A stretch of DNA of 64,000 nucleotides from an uncultured Gemmiger sp. (GCA_944386495.1 CALXBE010000006.1:49332-113331), one strand, 5' to 3'. Positions 45,504 to 55,769 are shown, counted from the first letter of the stretch. Numbers and translations: made by a program. The notes: generated from the letters alone by a model not told the origin.

Positions 45504-46393
45504 CGAGCCGCCTTTCCCCGGCGAAGCGGCGGCAGTACCCGGGCGCCTCCCTTGCAGGGGCGTACCAGGTACACCTGACGGTATTCCTGTTTCAGGATAT
45601 CCCGGGCTGCGGCAGCCTGCTCCCGGCTGTCAAACAGGCCGAATACTGCGGCGCCGCTTCCGGTCATGCTGCTGGCCAGCGCCCCGGCCCCGTCCAGGAT
45701 TTCCCGGATATGAGGGGTTTCCACTGCGCCGCTGCATTCCTCCAGCGCATTTCCGAAAGCGCTGCAAATCCCTGCCAGGTCTCCCTGACGGATGGCCTGT
45801 TCCTGGGCAGCACAGTCAGGATGGACCGAGCTTCCCACCTGGTCATACTTGGCAAAGGCTTCCGGGGTGGAAATCCCAAAGCTGGGCATAACCACCACAA
45901 ACCAGCACTCCGGCATAGGGGGAAGCGCCTTGATAAGGTCCCCTACCCCTTTGACCCGGCAGGTGCCGCCCACCAGGGCAAAGGGAACATCCGCCCCAAT
46001 CCCTGCACCGATGGCGCAGAGTTCGCTCATGGAAAGTTTTGCACCGTAAAGGGCATTCAGTCCTACCAGGACCCCGGCAGCGTCGGCGCTTCCCCCGGCC
46101 ATTCCGGCCCGGACCGGAACCGCCTTCCGAATTTCCATATCTACCCCGGCCAGAAGACCGGTGTAGTGGAAAAAGGCCAGGGCTGCCTTGTAGGCAGTAT
46201 TGGTTGCTCCCGCCGGGACCCGGCTTCCCGGGAGGGTCAGGGTGAGATTCTGGCTTTTCCGGAGGATGATGGTCTCGTACAAATCCACCGTCTGCATGAT
46301 CATATCCAGGTCGTGGTAGCCGTTGGGCAGTACCCCCACCACATCCAGAGCCAGGTTGAGTTTGGCCGGAGCCAGCACTTTTACAGTGTTCAT
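45500..46393 (-). CDS. ispE: 4-diphosphocytidyl-2-C-methyl-D-erythritol kinase
   Basis: GHMP kinase of the MEP isoprenoid pathway, phosphorylating CDP-methylerythritol. It begins with LAPAKLNLALDV, the glycine-rich ATP loop is PVRAGMAGGSADAAG, and the late SGAL-type motif is MTGSGAAVFGLF. 297 aa. Isoprenoids feed the undecaprenyl carriers that the glycan locus needs, but the genomic distance gives no special link. Confidence 0.95.
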   Translation of the reverse strand: MNTVKVLAPAKLNLALDVVGVLPNGYHDLDMIMQTVDLYETIILRKSQNLTLTLPGSRVPAGATNTAYKAALAFFHYTGLLAGVDMEIRKAVPVRAGMAGGSADAAGVLVGLNALYGAKLSMSELCAIGAGIGADVPFALVGGTCRVKGVGDLIKALPPMPECWFVVVMPSFGISTPEAFAKYDQVGSSVHPDCAAQEQAIRQGDLAGICSAFGNALEECSGAVETPHIREILDGAGALASSMTGSGAAVFGLFDSREQAAAARDILKQEYRQVYLVRPCKGGARVLPPLRRGKAAR

Positions 46394-46403
46394 GGTGTTC
46401 TCC

Positions 46404-47582
46404 TTACAGCTTGAACAACTTGATTTGTTTTACATCGATGGCCTTCACCGGGCACATTTCATGGCAGCAGAAACACCGGATACAGCCCTTGGGGTCGATT
46501 TTGGCTTTTCCCTCCACCCGGATGGTATGTCCCGGGCAGATTTCAGCGCACTTGCCGCAGCCGATGCACCGGTCCCGGCGAATCACTGGCCGGGGCGCCG
46601 CCAGTTCTTCCAGCTTTTTGATTCCCTTTTTCATGAATCCCGGCAGCTTCTGATACCGGGCAAAATCCAGATCGCTTCCCCGCCCGGTCCCGTAGCTGCT
46701 GGGAAGCCGGTAATCTTTTATCTCGTCAAAGGCTTCCCGCTCCCCGTCCAGGCAGACCGGGTCAAAGGCGGCAGGGCAAAGTCCCCGCTCATGGGCGGCC
46801 CAGAGATAAGGTACCTCCATAGGGTCCAGTCCAATCAGGCGGCAGGTTGCCAAGTCCAGGGCAGGCAGGTCCTGGCTGGCCATAAGCAGCCCCACCTTCC
46901 GGGGCGTTCCTCCTGCGGGGCCGTCCCCTTCCTGGGCCAAAATCCCGTCCAGAATGGCCATCTGGGGCTTGACCAGTTCCAGCAGGTCCACCAGCATATG
47001 ACCAAAGGCTTCCTTTTTGGGAAACCGGGTATGAAGTTCTGCTTTCTGCAGGCCGGGAATACAGCCAAACAGGTTTTTCACCGCTCCCGTATACCCGGTC
47101 ATTACATGGGTTTTCATTTTGGGCAGGTCAATGATGAAATCTGCCTCCAGCACCGGCTGAATCAGGTTGAACTGGTGGACCAGTTTTCCCTCTCCCCGCT
47201 TTGCCTCATACCGGCATTGGGTGTAGCATTCCACCCCTTCTTCCTGGCAGACCTGCCACAGGCCGCTGGCCTGATAAACGCCTTTCATGAGGGCGGGGTT
47301 GTAGAGTCCGCCGCTGGAATCCGCCACCGTAATTTGCTCCGCCGGGACTCCCCGCCGCTTACAGGCTCGGATGACCCCCAGCACCACTGCCGGGTGGGTA
47401 GTGACCCCATGTTCCGGCGGGTGCTTGGCCAGCAGGTTTGGCTTTATCAGGACCCGGGTACCGGGGTTCAGTTCTCTGGCGGCAGGAAGGCGGGAGAAAA
47501 TCTCCTCCACCTTCTCATCCATCAGATTCTGGTCATACTCCGGGACCCGGAAAACCAGGACTTTCTTTTCCATCTCAGGCAT
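46404..47582 (-). CDS. DUF362 protein with C-terminal 2x[4Fe-4S] ferredoxin domain
   Basis: 392 aa. The N-terminal ~310 residues form a DUF362 domain (IKPNLL, PKMKTHVMTGYTGAVKN, MAILDGI). The C-terminus carries two ferredoxin motifs: CIGCGKCAEICP and CIRCFCCHEMCP. Such proteins are widespread in anaerobes, probably redox-active, and unassigned in function. The ATG at 47582 is chosen because GGAG lies ten bases upstream. It overlaps the aminotransferase end by eight bases, suggesting one operon. Confidence 0.88.
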   Translation of the reverse strand: MPEMEKKVLVFRVPEYDQNLMDEKVEEIFSRLPAARELNPGTRVLIKPNLLAKHPPEHGVTTHPAVVLGVIRACKRRGVPAEQITVADSSGGLYNPALMKGVYQASGLWQVCQEEGVECYTQCRYEAKRGEGKLVHQFNLIQPVLEADFIIDLPKMKTHVMTGYTGAVKNLFGCIPGLQKAELHTRFPKKEAFGHMLVDLLELVKPQMAILDGILAQEGDGPAGGTPRKVGLLMASQDLPALDLATCRLIGLDPMEVPYLWAAHERGLCPAAFDPVCLDGEREAFDEIKDYRLPSSYGTGRGSDLDFARYQKLPGFMKKGIKKLEELAAPRPVIRRDRCIGCGKCAEICPGHTIRVEGKAKIDPKGCIRCFCCHEMCPVKAIDVKQIKLFKL

Positions 47583-48753
47583 TTTCTTTCAGCTCCGTCA
47601 GGAATTCCCGAATCCGCTTGAGGGCTTCCTCCAGGTGGGCCACCGAGTAGGCATAGCTTACCCGGCAATACCCCTCTCCCGAAGCGCCGAAAGCATCTCC
47701 CGGCACCAGAGCCACCTTCTTTTTCCGGAGCAGCTGCTCACAGAATTCCTGGCTGGTCATTCCGGTAGATTTAATGCAGGGGAACACATAAAATGCCCCC
47801 TTGGGCTCAAAGCAGCTCAGTCCCATTTCATTGAAGGAATGGACCAGCAGCCGCCGGCGGGCATCATATTCTGTCCGCATCCGGAGAATCTCTTCGTCAC
47901 AGTCCCGGAGCGCCACCATGGCCGCATACTGGCTGGTGGTGGGGGCGGACATAATGCAGCTCTGGTGAATCTTGGTCATCACCTTGATGATGGGGGCGGG
48001 CCCCAGAGCGTAACCCAGCCGCCAGCCGGTCATGGCATAGGTCTTGGAGAAGCCGTTGACCACAATGGTCCGCTCCGCCATGCCGGGCAGGCTGGCAAAG
48101 CAGCTGTGCTGCTGACCGGAATAAACCAGTTCCCCATAGATCTCGTCGCTGAGAACCATAATATCGGTTCCTTCCAGCACCTTGGCCAGGGCTTCAAAGT
48201 CCTCCCGGCTCATCTCCGCGCCGGTGGGGTTGTTGGGATAAGGCAGGATAAGCAGCTTGGTTTTAGGGGTGATGGCAGCTTTCAGCTGTTCCGGAAGAAG
48301 CCGGAAATCATCTTCCTGCCGGGTGGCAACATGAACAGGCACTCCCCCGGTCAGGCTGGTAATGGGTTCGTAGCAGACAAAGCAGGGCTCGGGGATGATC
48401 ACCTCGTCTCCCGGCTGGACCAAAGCCCGGACACACAGGTCGATGGCCTCGCTTCCCCCTACGGTCACCAGGACCTGGCTCATAGGGTCATAGTCCACCT
48501 CAAACCGGCGTTTCATATACCGGCAGATTTCCTGGCGCAGTTCCTTCAGGCCAGCGTTGGCGGTGTACCGGGTACGGCCCCGTTCCAGGCTCCGGATTCC
48601 GGCATCCCGCACCGTCCAGGGGGTTTTGAAGTCAGGTTCCCCTACCCCCAGAGAGATGCAGTCCGGCATCTCTGCGGCCAGGTCAAAGAATTTTCGTATT
48701 CCCGAAGGCCGCATGGCAGCGGCAGCCGGGGCAATCAGCTTATCATAATCCAT
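47575..48753 (-). CDS. PLP-dependent class I/II aminotransferase
   Basis: 392-aa fold-type I aminotransferase of the aspartate/aromatic (PatA-like) group. GVGEPDF, PNNPTG and the PLP lysine in NGFSKTYAMTGWRLGY are clear, as is the late RVSYA substrate Arg. The ATG at 48753 overlaps the Lrp stop (TGATG). Coupling to an Lrp regulator suggests amino-acid-responsive control. The amino donor is not predictable. Confidence 0.92.
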   Translation of the reverse strand: MDYDKLIAPAAAAMRPSGIRKFFDLAAEMPDCISLGVGEPDFKTPWTVRDAGIRSLERGRTRYTANAGLKELRQEICRYMKRRFEVDYDPMSQVLVTVGGSEAIDLCVRALVQPGDEVIIPEPCFVCYEPITSLTGGVPVHVATRQEDDFRLLPEQLKAAITPKTKLLILPYPNNPTGAEMSREDFEALAKVLEGTDIMVLSDEIYGELVYSGQQHSCFASLPGMAERTIVVNGFSKTYAMTGWRLGYALGPAPIIKVMTKIHQSCIMSAPTTSQYAAMVALRDCDEEILRMRTEYDARRRLLVHSFNEMGLSCFEPKGAFYVFPCIKSTGMTSQEFCEQLLRKKKVALVPGDAFGASGEGYCRVSYAYSVAHLEEALKRIREFLTELKENA

Positions 48754-49232
48754 CACAGCACGGTACACTCTCTTTCATCGGGATCTTCTTCCAGGAAAAA
48801 TTCTCCCGCCTTTTTGTAGGTCCGCAGGACAAAGTGGGTGGCGGTGCTCAGCACATCGTCCAGAGGGCTGAGCCGCTTGGCCACAAAGAGAGCGATTTCC
48901 TGGAAGCTCTTTCCCCGGATGACCAGCTGGATATCATATCCGCCGCTCATGAGCAGAACGCTTTCCACTTCCTCAAACTCGGCGATAGTGGCGGCGATCT
49001 CATCAAAGCCCCGGCTCTTCTTGGGCTTTACGGTCAGTTCGATGACGGCTTCCACCTGGTTTACCCCGGCCTTCTCCCAGTCCACCAAAGCCTGGAATCC
49101 CCGGATATAGCCGGCGGCCTTGGCCTGGTCCAGCATTTCTCCTGCCTGCTGGGGGGTGACATTCAGCATTGCCGCCAGGTCCTCCAGGGGCAGGCGGGCA
49201 TTCTTTTCCAAAATGTGAAGCAGTTGTTCCAT
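48753..49232 (-). CDS. Lrp/AsnC-family transcriptional regulator
   Basis: 159-aa regulator with an N-terminal winged helix-turn-helix (LEDLAAMLNVTPQQAGEMLDQ) and a C-terminal RAM ligand-binding domain (VEAVIEL, SVLLMSGGYDIQLVI). It is translationally coupled to the aminotransferase and probably controls that operon or itself in response to an amino acid. AGGAGAAG precedes the ATG. Confidence 0.93.
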   Translation of the reverse strand: MEQLLHILEKNARLPLEDLAAMLNVTPQQAGEMLDQAKAAGYIRGFQALVDWEKAGVNQVEAVIELTVKPKKSRGFDEIAATIAEFEEVESVLLMSGGYDIQLVIRGKSFQEIALFVAKRLSPLDDVLSTATHFVLRTYKKAGEFFLEEDPDERECTVL

Positions 49233-49309
49233 GGTATCTTCTCCTATTCATCTATGGGTTTGGAGGGGCAGGCTCCCTGCCGTCCAGAATTCAGATACTA
49301 AACAGCTAC

Positions 49310-49318
49310 ATTATATCA
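49310..49318 (-). promoter_or_regulatory. Extended -10 element upstream of the Lrp gene
   Basis: On the - strand TATAAT (49310-49315) is preceded by TGA, an extended -10, 78 bases before the Lrp start. No good -35 is visible. The 211-base gap to the divergent ACT gene holds these two promoters and little else. Confidence 0.5.
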
Positions 49319-49398
49319 CAAACCAGTACCCAATAAAAGGGGAATCCTGTGCTCCCTGCCAGTTTTTACATTAAGGGCTACCCAAACCCTTCCCTATT

Positions 49399-49407
49399 TG
49401 GTATAAT
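49399..49407 (+). promoter_or_regulatory. Extended -10 element upstream of the ACT-domain gene
   Basis: TGGTATAAT with a consensus TATAAT at 49402-49407 lies 36 bases before the ACT start. The -35 region (TACCCA) is poor, so recognition would depend on the TGG extension. Confidence 0.6.
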
Positions 49408-49443
49408 AAAGTCCAACCAAATCGTTAGGGGGTATTGTGTCCG

Positions 49444-49713
49444 ATGAAAGCTGTTATCACTGTCATGGGAAAGGACTGCGTGGGTGTTATTGCCAAAATC
49501 AGCAACCTGTGCAGCCAGATGAATATCAATATTGAGGATGTGACCCAGAGCATTATGCAGGATATGTTCTGCATGATCATGCTGGTGAATCTGAGCAAGT
49601 GCAGCGTTTCCCAGGAGGAGGTCCGGGAAGCCTTTGCCCAGGCCGGCCAGGAACTGAAAATGCAGGTCACCTTTACCCGGCAGGAAGTGTTCTCTGCCAT
49701 GCACGAGATTTGA
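49444..49713 (+). CDS. ACT-domain protein (UPF0237 family)
   Basis: 89-aa stand-alone ACT domain, a small ligand-sensing fold. MKAVITVMGKDCVGVIAKIS is the usual start of UPF0237. It almost always precedes a DUF711/PFL gene, as here, and probably binds an amino acid and regulates or partners with it. The ATG at 49444 has AGGGGG about eleven bases upstream; an in-frame TTG three codons earlier is too close to that site. Confidence 0.92.
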   Translation: MKAVITVMGKDCVGVIAKISNLCSQMNINIEDVTQSIMQDMFCMIMLVNLSKCSVSQEEVREAFAQAGQELKMQVTFTRQEVFSAMHEI

Positions 49714-49722
49714 GGTGGTTTC

Positions 49723-51084
49723 ATGATCAATACCAAGGATATTCTGGAAACCATCGATATGCTCACCAGTGAAAATCTGGATGTGCGTACCGTTACCATG
49801 GGAATCAATCTGCTGGACTGCATTGACCCGGACCCTGACAAGGCCTGTCAGAAAATTTATGACAAGATCACTACCAAGGCCGCTCACCTGGTGGAAGAGG
49901 TAGACCGGATCGCCACCGAGTATGGTATTCCCATTATCAACAAGCGGATCAGCGTTACCCCCATCGCCATGCTGCTGGGCGCTGTTCCTGATGCAGACCC
50001 GGTCCAGTATGCCAAGACCCTGGATGCCGCTGCCAAGAAGGTAGGGGTAAACTTTATCGGAGGCTTTGGCGCTCTGGTCCACAAAGGCTTTTCTGCCGGG
50101 GATGAGCGGCTCATCCGTTCCATTCCCCAGGCTCTGGCCCAGACCGATATTGTATGCAGCAGTGTCAACATTGGCAGCACCAAGAGCGGTCTGAACATGG
50201 ATGCCGTCCGGCTGATGGGCCAGGTGGTCCGGGACACCGCAGAGGCCACCAAGGACAACATGTGCCTGGGCGCTGCCAAGCTGGTGGTATTCTGCAATGC
50301 TCCCGAAGATAACCCCTTTATGGCTGGTGCTTTCCACGGCGTTGGCGAGCCCGACTGTGTCATCCATGTAGGCGTTTCCGGCCCCGGTGCCGTCCGTGCC
50401 GCCCTGGCCAAACTGCCCAAGGACGCTCCCCTGGACCAGGTAGCCGAGCTGATCAAGCGGACCGCTTTCAAAATCACCCGTCTGGGCCAGCTGGTAGCCA
50501 ATCTGGCCAGCGAGGCTCTGGGGGTTCCTGCAGGTATCATTGACCTTTCTCTGGCTCCCACCCCTGCTGTCGGGGACAGTGTTGCCAACATTCTGGAAGA
50601 GATCGGCCTGGAGAGCTGCGGATGCTGCGGCACCACCGCCTGCCTGGCCATGCTCAATGACGCTGTCAAGAAGGGCGGCGTAATGGCCAGCAACCATGTA
50701 GGCGGTCTCAGCGGCGCTTTCATCCCTGTTTCCGAGGACGATGGCATGATCAAGGCCGCCACCTGCGGCAGCCTTACCCTGGAAAAGCTGGAAGCCATGA
50801 CCGCTGTTTGCAGCGTGGGCATTGACATGGTGGTTATCCCCGGAGACACTACCGCTGAGGTGATCAGTGCCCTGATTGCCGACGAAGCTGCCATTGGCAT
50901 GGTCAACAGCAAGACCACTGCCGTCCGTGTGATTCCTGCCATCGGGCACGAGGCCGGAGATGTTCTGGACTTTGGCGGACTGCTGGGCTACGCACCCATT
51001 ATGCCCATCAGCAAATATGCTCCCGATGTGTTTATCCACCGGGGCGGCCGGGTACCCGCTCCCATGCAGGCACTGAAGAACTGA
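49723..51084 (+). CDS. PFL-like/DUF711 (UPF0210) protein
   Basis: 453-aa UPF0210 protein related in fold to pyruvate formate-lyase-type barrels. The family core is visible in the [39 protein letters not shown] and [13 protein letters not shown] segments. It lacks the C-terminal glycyl-radical motif of true PFL, so that chemistry is not expected. Nine bases separate it from the ACT gene. Function is unknown. Confidence 0.9.
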   Translation: MINTKDILETIDMLTSENLDVRTVTMGINLLDCIDPDPDKACQKIYDKITTKAAHLVEEVDRIATEYGIPIINKRISVTPIAMLLGAVPDADPVQYAKTLDAAAKKVGVNFIGGFGALVHKGFSAGDERLIRSIPQALAQTDIVCSSVNIGSTKSGLNMDAVRLMGQVVRDTAEATKDNMCLGAAKLVVFCNAPEDNPFMAGAFHGVGEPDCVIHVGVSGPGAVRAALAKLPKDAPLDQVAELIKRTAFKITRLGQLVANLASEALGVPAGIIDLSLAPTPAVGDSVANILEEIGLESCGCCGTTACLAMLNDAVKKGGVMASNHVGGLSGAFIPVSEDDGMIKAATCGSLTLEKLEAMTAVCSVGIDMVVIPGDTTAEVISALIADEAAIGMVNSKTTAVRVIPAIGHEAGDVLDFGGLLGYAPIMPISKYAPDVFIHRGGRVPAPMQALKN

Positions 51085-51743
51085 TGGGTATGGGCCAGTT
51101 TCCCCTCTTTGTCTGGACTGAGATCCTGGGGACCTTGGCGTTCTCCCTTGCAGGGGCAGCCAAGGCCATCCAGAAACAAATGGACTTGTTTGGGGTTCTT
51201 ATGATGGGGCTGACCACCGCCTTTGGGGGAGGTCTTGTCCGGGACCTGATTCTGGGGCATACCCCGCCCCGGGCCTTTGCCGATGCTCCCATGGTACTGC
51301 TGGCCCTTGCCGGAGCCGCCGGAATGTTCCTGGTTTGCGAGTGGAACTTTCTCCGCCGTCGGGGAACATCCTGGAAAGGGTTTGACCAGATCGTGAATAT
51401 TTTCGATGCCCTGGGGCTGGGGGCTTTCGCCATTTTGGGAACTCAGGCCGCCCTGGACACCGGTTCCCGCAGTCTTTTGCTCTGTGTCTCCCTGGGGACT
51501 ATTACCGGGGTGGGCGGAGGTGTTCTCCGGGATATTTTCTGTCAGGAAATTCCCTCCATCTTTGTAAAGCACATTTATGCTTTGGCTGCCATTCTGGGCA
51601 GTCTGGTCTACTTTTATCTCTGGAAAAGCGGGATGTCCCTCTCCGTCATCGGAATCATCGTAATTCTGCTGGTCTTCTTTATCCGGCTGGCTGCCACCAT
51701 CTGGCAGCTGGACCTTCCCAAAATTCCGGAAGATAAACATTGA
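51084..51743 (+). CDS. TRIC-type (UPF0126) cation channel family membrane protein
   Basis: 219-aa protein with about seven hydrophobic segments arranged as two similar halves. GLTTAFGGGLVRDLILG and GTITGVGGGVLRDIF are the paired glycine-rich motifs of the UPF0126/TRIC family, whose bacterial members form trimeric potassium-permeable channels. The ATG overlaps the previous stop (TGATG). Why it follows the ACT/PFL pair is unclear. Confidence 0.9.
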   Translation: MGMGQFPLFVWTEILGTLAFSLAGAAKAIQKQMDLFGVLMMGLTTAFGGGLVRDLILGHTPPRAFADAPMVLLALAGAAGMFLVCEWNFLRRRGTSWKGFDQIVNIFDALGLGAFAILGTQAALDTGSRSLLLCVSLGTITGVGGGVLRDIFCQEIPSIFVKHIYALAAILGSLVYFYLWKSGMSLSVIGIIVILLVFFIRLAATIWQLDLPKIPEDKH

Positions 51744-51756
51744 AATACACAAAGCA

Positions 51757-51787
51757 AGAGCCGCTCCCTATGGTGGCGGCTCTTTTT
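51757..51787 (+). terminator. Terminator of the ACT-PFL-TRIC unit
   Basis: AGAGCCGC and GCGGCTCT form an 8-bp stem followed by TTTTT on the + strand. Confidence 0.88.
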
Positions 51788-51794
51788 CCACAAA

Positions 51795-51826
51795 GAAACA
51801 GGCGGCAGAGATTTCTCTGCCGCCTG
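51795..51826 (-). terminator. Terminator of glgA
   Basis: CAGGCGGCAGAGA and TCTCTGCCGCCTG form a 13-bp stem with a two-base loop, followed on the - strand by TTTCTTTG. It converges with the terminator of the + strand unit. Confidence 0.8.
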
Positions 51827-51869
51827 TTTTCAATTCAGATACCGGGAGTTCCCTCCCCTGCCGGTAAAC

Positions 51870-53288
51870 TTACCAGAGGGAAACGACCTCGTTATAAAGG
51901 CCTTCGTAGCTCTTGGCGGATACATCCCAGCTGAAGTCACACTCCATGGCACGCTTGACCAGGATCTGCCAGCCATCATGCTTCCAGTAGCCTTCCTTGG
52001 CACGCCAGCAAGCCTCATACAGTTCGTGGGCGTTGTAGTTGGCAAAGGTAAAGCCATTGCCGTAGCCGTCGCCACTGTCGTGGATAGAATCCCGCAGGCC
52101 GCCGGTTTCCCGAACTACCGGGATGGTGCCGTAACGGCAGGCCACCATCTGAGAAAGGCCGCAAGGTTCACTCTTGGAGGGCATGAGGAAGATGTCTGCG
52201 CCGGCATAAATCTCCTGGGCCAGCTTTGCATTGAAGCCGATATAGGTTCCTACACGGCCGGGATGGCGGGCTGCCATATCGCTGAAGAAAGCCTCATAGG
52301 CATATTCTCCGGTGCCCAGCACCACCAGCTCGATTCCCTGGTCGATGAGACCCTCGGCAATATCCCGGACCAGGTCCACGCCCTTGTGACCTACCAGACG
52401 GGAAACCATGGCCATAACGGGACTGCCGTCCTGGTTCAGGTTGAACTTTTCCTGAAGTGCCTTCTTGCAGAGAGCCTTTCCTTCCGGGAAGGTTTCCGCA
52501 TCGTAGTTGGCGGGAATGTTGGGGTCGGTGGCCGGGTCATTGACCACTGTGTCAATGCCGTTGAGAATTCCGCAGAGCTTATACTGCTTCTGACGGAGCA
52601 GCCCGTCCAGTCCGTGGCTGAACCAGGGGTCCAGAATCTCCCGGGCATAGGTGGGACTGACAGTGGTAATCTTGTCAGCGCACTCAATAGCGCCCTTCAT
52701 AAAGTTGGCGCAGCCGTCAAATTCCACAATGTGAGCATCCCGGGCATTGATGCCGCAGGTGTCTTCCAGAATTTCCAGGCCATACTTGCCCTGGTAGGCA
52801 ATGTTATGGATGGTAAAGACGGTCTTGATATGGTTGAACTTGTCCAGATGACGATAGTACAGGTTCAGGTAGACAGGGGTAAGGGCTGTCTGCCAGTCAT
52901 TGCAGTTGATGATGTTGGGGTTCCAGTCCAGGTAGAACAGCATTTCCAGCACAGCACGGGAGAAGAATGCAAACCGCTCGCCGTCATCATAGAAGCCGTA
53001 CAGGCCGCTGCGCTTGAAGTAATACTCATTGTCCAGGAAGTAGAAGGTGACCCCATCCTTAACGCAGGAGAACAACCCACAATACTGGCTCCGCCAGCCT
53101 ACCGGAACACCAAAGTTGGTAATATACTGCAGCTCATCCTTAAATCTCAGATCTTCGTACAAAGGAATTACCACACGGCAATCTACTCCGTCCTTGACCA
53201 ATGCCTTGGGCAGAGCACCTGCCACATCAGCCAATCCACCGCTTTTGGCAAAAGGAGTCGCTTCGCTGGCCGCATACAGAATATTCAT
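51870..53288 (-). CDS. glgA: Glycogen synthase
   Basis: GT5 enzyme extending alpha-1,4-glucan from ADP-glucose. KSGGLADV (15-22) is the ADP-glucose-binding motif, and PSKSEPCGLSQMVA the C-terminal catalytic segment. The ATG at 53288 has AGGAGG upstream and gives 472 aa, the standard length. It is the last gene of glgB-glgC-glgD-glgA and is separated from glgD by a hairpin-rich gap. Confidence 0.97.
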   Translation of the reverse strand: MNILYAASEATPFAKSGGLADVAGALPKALVKDGVDCRVVIPLYEDLRFKDELQYITNFGVPVGWRSQYCGLFSCVKDGVTFYFLDNEYYFKRSGLYGFYDDGERFAFFSRAVLEMLFYLDWNPNIINCNDWQTALTPVYLNLYYRHLDKFNHIKTVFTIHNIAYQGKYGLEILEDTCGINARDAHIVEFDGCANFMKGAIECADKITTVSPTYAREILDPWFSHGLDGLLRQKQYKLCGILNGIDTVVNDPATDPNIPANYDAETFPEGKALCKKALQEKFNLNQDGSPVMAMVSRLVGHKGVDLVRDIAEGLIDQGIELVVLGTGEYAYEAFFSDMAARHPGRVGTYIGFNAKLAQEIYAGADIFLMPSKSEPCGLSQMVACRYGTIPVVRETGGLRDSIHDSGDGYGNGFTFANYNAHELYEACWRAKEGYWKHDGWQILVKRAMECDFSWDVSAKSYEGLYNEVVSLW

Positions 53289-53313
53289 AGTCAATCCTCC
53301 TTTACAAATAAAT

Positions 53314-53385
53314 GGGCGCAAGAGCGTTATTGCCCTTGCGCCCCTAAGGCGGTATCCCCTTCCTGCTGAGGATCCCAGCAGGAAG
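53314..53385 (-). repeat. Two stable hairpins between glgD and glgA
   Basis: GGGCGCAAG/CTTGCGCCC (53314-53322 with 53335-53343) and CTTCCTGCTG/CAGCAGGAAG (53359-53368 with 53376-53385) are perfect inverted repeats in the 142-base gap. The one nearer glgA is followed by ATTTATTTG, a weak terminator-like tail. Confidence 0.7.
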
Positions 53386-53430
53386 AGGCCGCCGGCAGGG
53401 GTGCCGGGGAGGGGCAGCCCCTATCAACGA

Positions 53431-54567
53431 TCAGACTACATGGTACTTAGCCACATAGACAGGGAAGGTGTCGGTGCCGGACAGTTCCTTGGCGGCAGTG
53501 ATCCGGACATTCTTGTCGGTGACCACATACTCTACCTTGGCATCGGCTTCCACCACGGTATCCTGCATGAGAACACAGTTTTTGACCTTGGCACCCTTCT
53601 TGATGGTAACGCCTCTGAACAGGACACAGTTTTCCACTTCGCCCTCAATGGTGCAGCCGTCGGCTACCAGAGAATTGGTGACCTTGCTGCCCATGATGTA
53701 ACGGGTGGGGTTATCGTCACGAATCTTGGTGTAGATGGGTGCGCCCTTGAACAGAGCGTTCAGATTCTCGGTATCCAGCAGCCGCATATTCTCGTCGAAG
53801 TAGCTCTTCAAGTCGGCAATGCGGGCCACATATCCTTCGTACTTGTAGGACTGAACATTCAGCAGGTTCAGGTTCCGGGCCAGAATATCCCGCTCGAAGT
53901 AGACAATACCCCGGACCATGGCATCCTGGACCAGCTGGATCAGGTGCTCACGCTCCAGCACATAGATGTTCATGCACAGGTTCCGCTTGCCGGGACGGTA
54001 GTCACCGCTGAGCAGTTCCTTTACACGGCCATCCTCATCCAGAACCAGGGTGTAGTTATCATTCCGGGCTCCCTCAGGAATCTCGGACTCGTTGTAAACC
54101 ACAGTGACATCTGCACCGGAAGCCTTGTGCTTGGCGATCAGATCGCCAAAGTCAAAGTTTACAGCCACAATGGTATCGGCCAGGATCACATACTGCTCCT
54201 TCTGATCTTTCAGATAGGAGAGGATGCTGCTCATAGCGTCCACACGGCCGCTGTACATCTTCACATTCCGCTCTGCGTAGGGAGGAACCATATTCAGACC
54301 GCCACGCTTACGGGACAGGTCCCACTCACGGCCGGAGCCCAGGTGGTCCATGAGGGAGTGATAGTTCCGGCGAACGATCACGCTTACATTGTCAATACCG
54401 CAGTGGGCCATGCTGGACAGCATGAAGTCGATCATCCGATACCGTCCTGCAAAGGGGATGGATGCCACAGTACGCTCGGCCACCAGTTCAGGGACCAGAT
54501 TGTCATAGCTATTGGGGAAGATAATGCCCAGAGCGCTTCCCTCTTTACCAGTTACCATTGTCAGCAT
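53431..54567 (-). CDS. glgD: Glucose-1-phosphate adenylyltransferase regulatory-type subunit GlgD
   Basis: 378-aa GlgC paralogue. It begins with [19 protein letters not shown] rather than the catalytic GGxGxRL loop of GlgC, which is why GlgD is regarded as regulatory or weakly active. C-terminal left-handed beta-helix repeats are present. GGAGG is ten bases before the ATG. It overlaps glgC by seven bases and forms the GlgCD heteromer typical of Firmicutes. Confidence 0.95.
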   Translation of the reverse strand: MLTMVTGKEGSALGIIFPNSYDNLVPELVAERTVASIPFAGRYRMIDFMLSSMAHCGIDNVSVIVRRNYHSLMDHLGSGREWDLSRKRGGLNMVPPYAERNVKMYSGRVDAMSSILSYLKDQKEQYVILADTIVAVNFDFGDLIAKHKASGADVTVVYNESEIPEGARNDNYTLVLDEDGRVKELLSGDYRPGKRNLCMNIYVLEREHLIQLVQDAMVRGIVYFERDILARNLNLLNVQSYKYEGYVARIADLKSYFDENMRLLDTENLNALFKGAPIYTKIRDDNPTRYIMGSKVTNSLVADGCTIEGEVENCVLFRGVTIKKGAKVKNCVLMQDTVVEADAKVEYVVTDKNVRITAAKELSGTDTFPVYVAKYHVV

Positions 54568-55769
54568 TCTACTGCACCCTCCTTCACATCATGACGAACC
54601 ATGGCCTTGGGACCTACCACTGCACCGGCTCCGATCTTAACGCCGCTGCCTACGGTGGCTACGCCGTTTTCTCCATCCTGAGGCATAGCGCCCACCTTGG
54701 CGCCCTCACCGATCACTACATTTTCAGCCACGATGCAGTGTTTGACCACAGCGCCCCGCTTGATGACGGTGCCGCCCATGACCACTGCATCTTCCACCTC
54801 TGCGCCTTCCTCTACGGTAACGCCGGCGAAGATAACGCTGTGCTTGATGTTGCCGTCAATGACACAGCCTTCGGTGATCATTGCATTCTCCACAACGGCA
54901 CGGGTGCCGATCTTCTGTGCAGGCAGGCCGCTGTTCCGGCTGTAAATCTTCCAGTGCTCATCGAACACATCCATGCCGGAGTTCTCGGGGTCCAGCACTT
55001 CCATGTTGGCTTCCCACAGGCTGCTGATGGTTCCCACATCTTTCCAGTAGCCATCGAAATGATAAGCATACATGGCGCGGCCGTCACGCAGCAGGTTGGG
55101 GATGATGTTGTTGCCGAAGTCGTTCTCGGAGTTGGGGTCAGCCTCGTCCTCCTCCAGGTACTTCTTAAGTACATCCCAGTTGAAGATGTAGATACCCATA
55201 GAAGCCAGGTTGCTCTTGGGGTTCTTGGGCTTCTCCTGGAACTCGGTGATCCGGTCATTCTCATCGGTGACCATCAGGCCGAACCGGGGAGCCTCCTCCC
55301 AGGGTACTTCCATAACGGCCACAGAGAACTCGGCGCCCTTTTCCTTGTGGAACTTCAGGAAGTCGCTGTAGTCCTGCTTGCAGATCTGGTCGCCGGACAG
55401 GATGATAACATACTTGGGGTCATACCGCTCAATGAAGGAAATGTTCTGATAGATGGCGTTGGCAGTGCCCTTGTACCAGTCAGACCCTTTTGCCTTCTGA
55501 TAGGGAGGCAGTACATGAACGCCCCCGTACAGCCGGTCCAAATCCCAGGGCTGGCCGTTTCCGATATATTCATTGAGGACCAGAGGCTGGTACTGGGTCA
55601 GTACGCCAACGGTATCAATGTCGGAGTTGACGCAGTTGGACAGCGGAAAATCGATGATACGATATTTACCGCCGAACGGAACTGCGGGTTTTGCCAGCTT
55701 TTCGGTCAGTGCGTAAAGACGAGAGCCCTGTCCGCCGGCAAGAAGCATTGCGATAAGTTCTTTTGCCAT
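54561..55769 (-). CDS. glgC: Glucose-1-phosphate adenylyltransferase
   Basis: Makes ADP-glucose from ATP and glucose-1-phosphate, the committed step of glycogen synthesis. [11 protein letters not shown] (8-18) is the nucleotidyltransferase loop; [21 protein letters not shown] and EFQEKPKNP follow as in active GlgC. The C-terminal beta-helix is present. 402 aa. Confidence 0.97.
   Translation of the reverse strand: MAKELIAMLLAGGQGSRLYALTEKLAKPAVPFGGKYRIIDFPLSNCVNSDIDTVGVLTQYQPLVLNEYIGNGQPWDLDRLYGGVHVLPPYQKAKGSDWYKGTANAIYQNISFIERYDPKYVIILSGDQICKQDYSDFLKFHKEKGAEFSVAVMEVPWEEAPRFGLMVTDENDRITEFQEKPKNPKSNLASMGIYIFNWDVLKKYLEEDEADPNSENDFGNNIIPNLLRDGRAMYAYHFDGYWKDVGTISSLWEANMEVLDPENSGMDVFDEHWKIYSRNSGLPAQKIGTRAVVENAMITEGCVIDGNIKHSVIFAGVTVEEGAEVEDAVVMGGTVIKRGAVVKHCIVAENVVIGEGAKVGAMPQDGENGVATVGSGVKIGAGAVVGPKAMVRHDVKEGAVEC

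Noticed and set aside
49723-51084. Pyruvate formate-lyase activity for the PFL-like protein
   Set aside because: The C-terminal glycyl-radical motif is missing and no activating enzyme is adjacent. It is the UPF0210 group, usually paired with an ACT protein.
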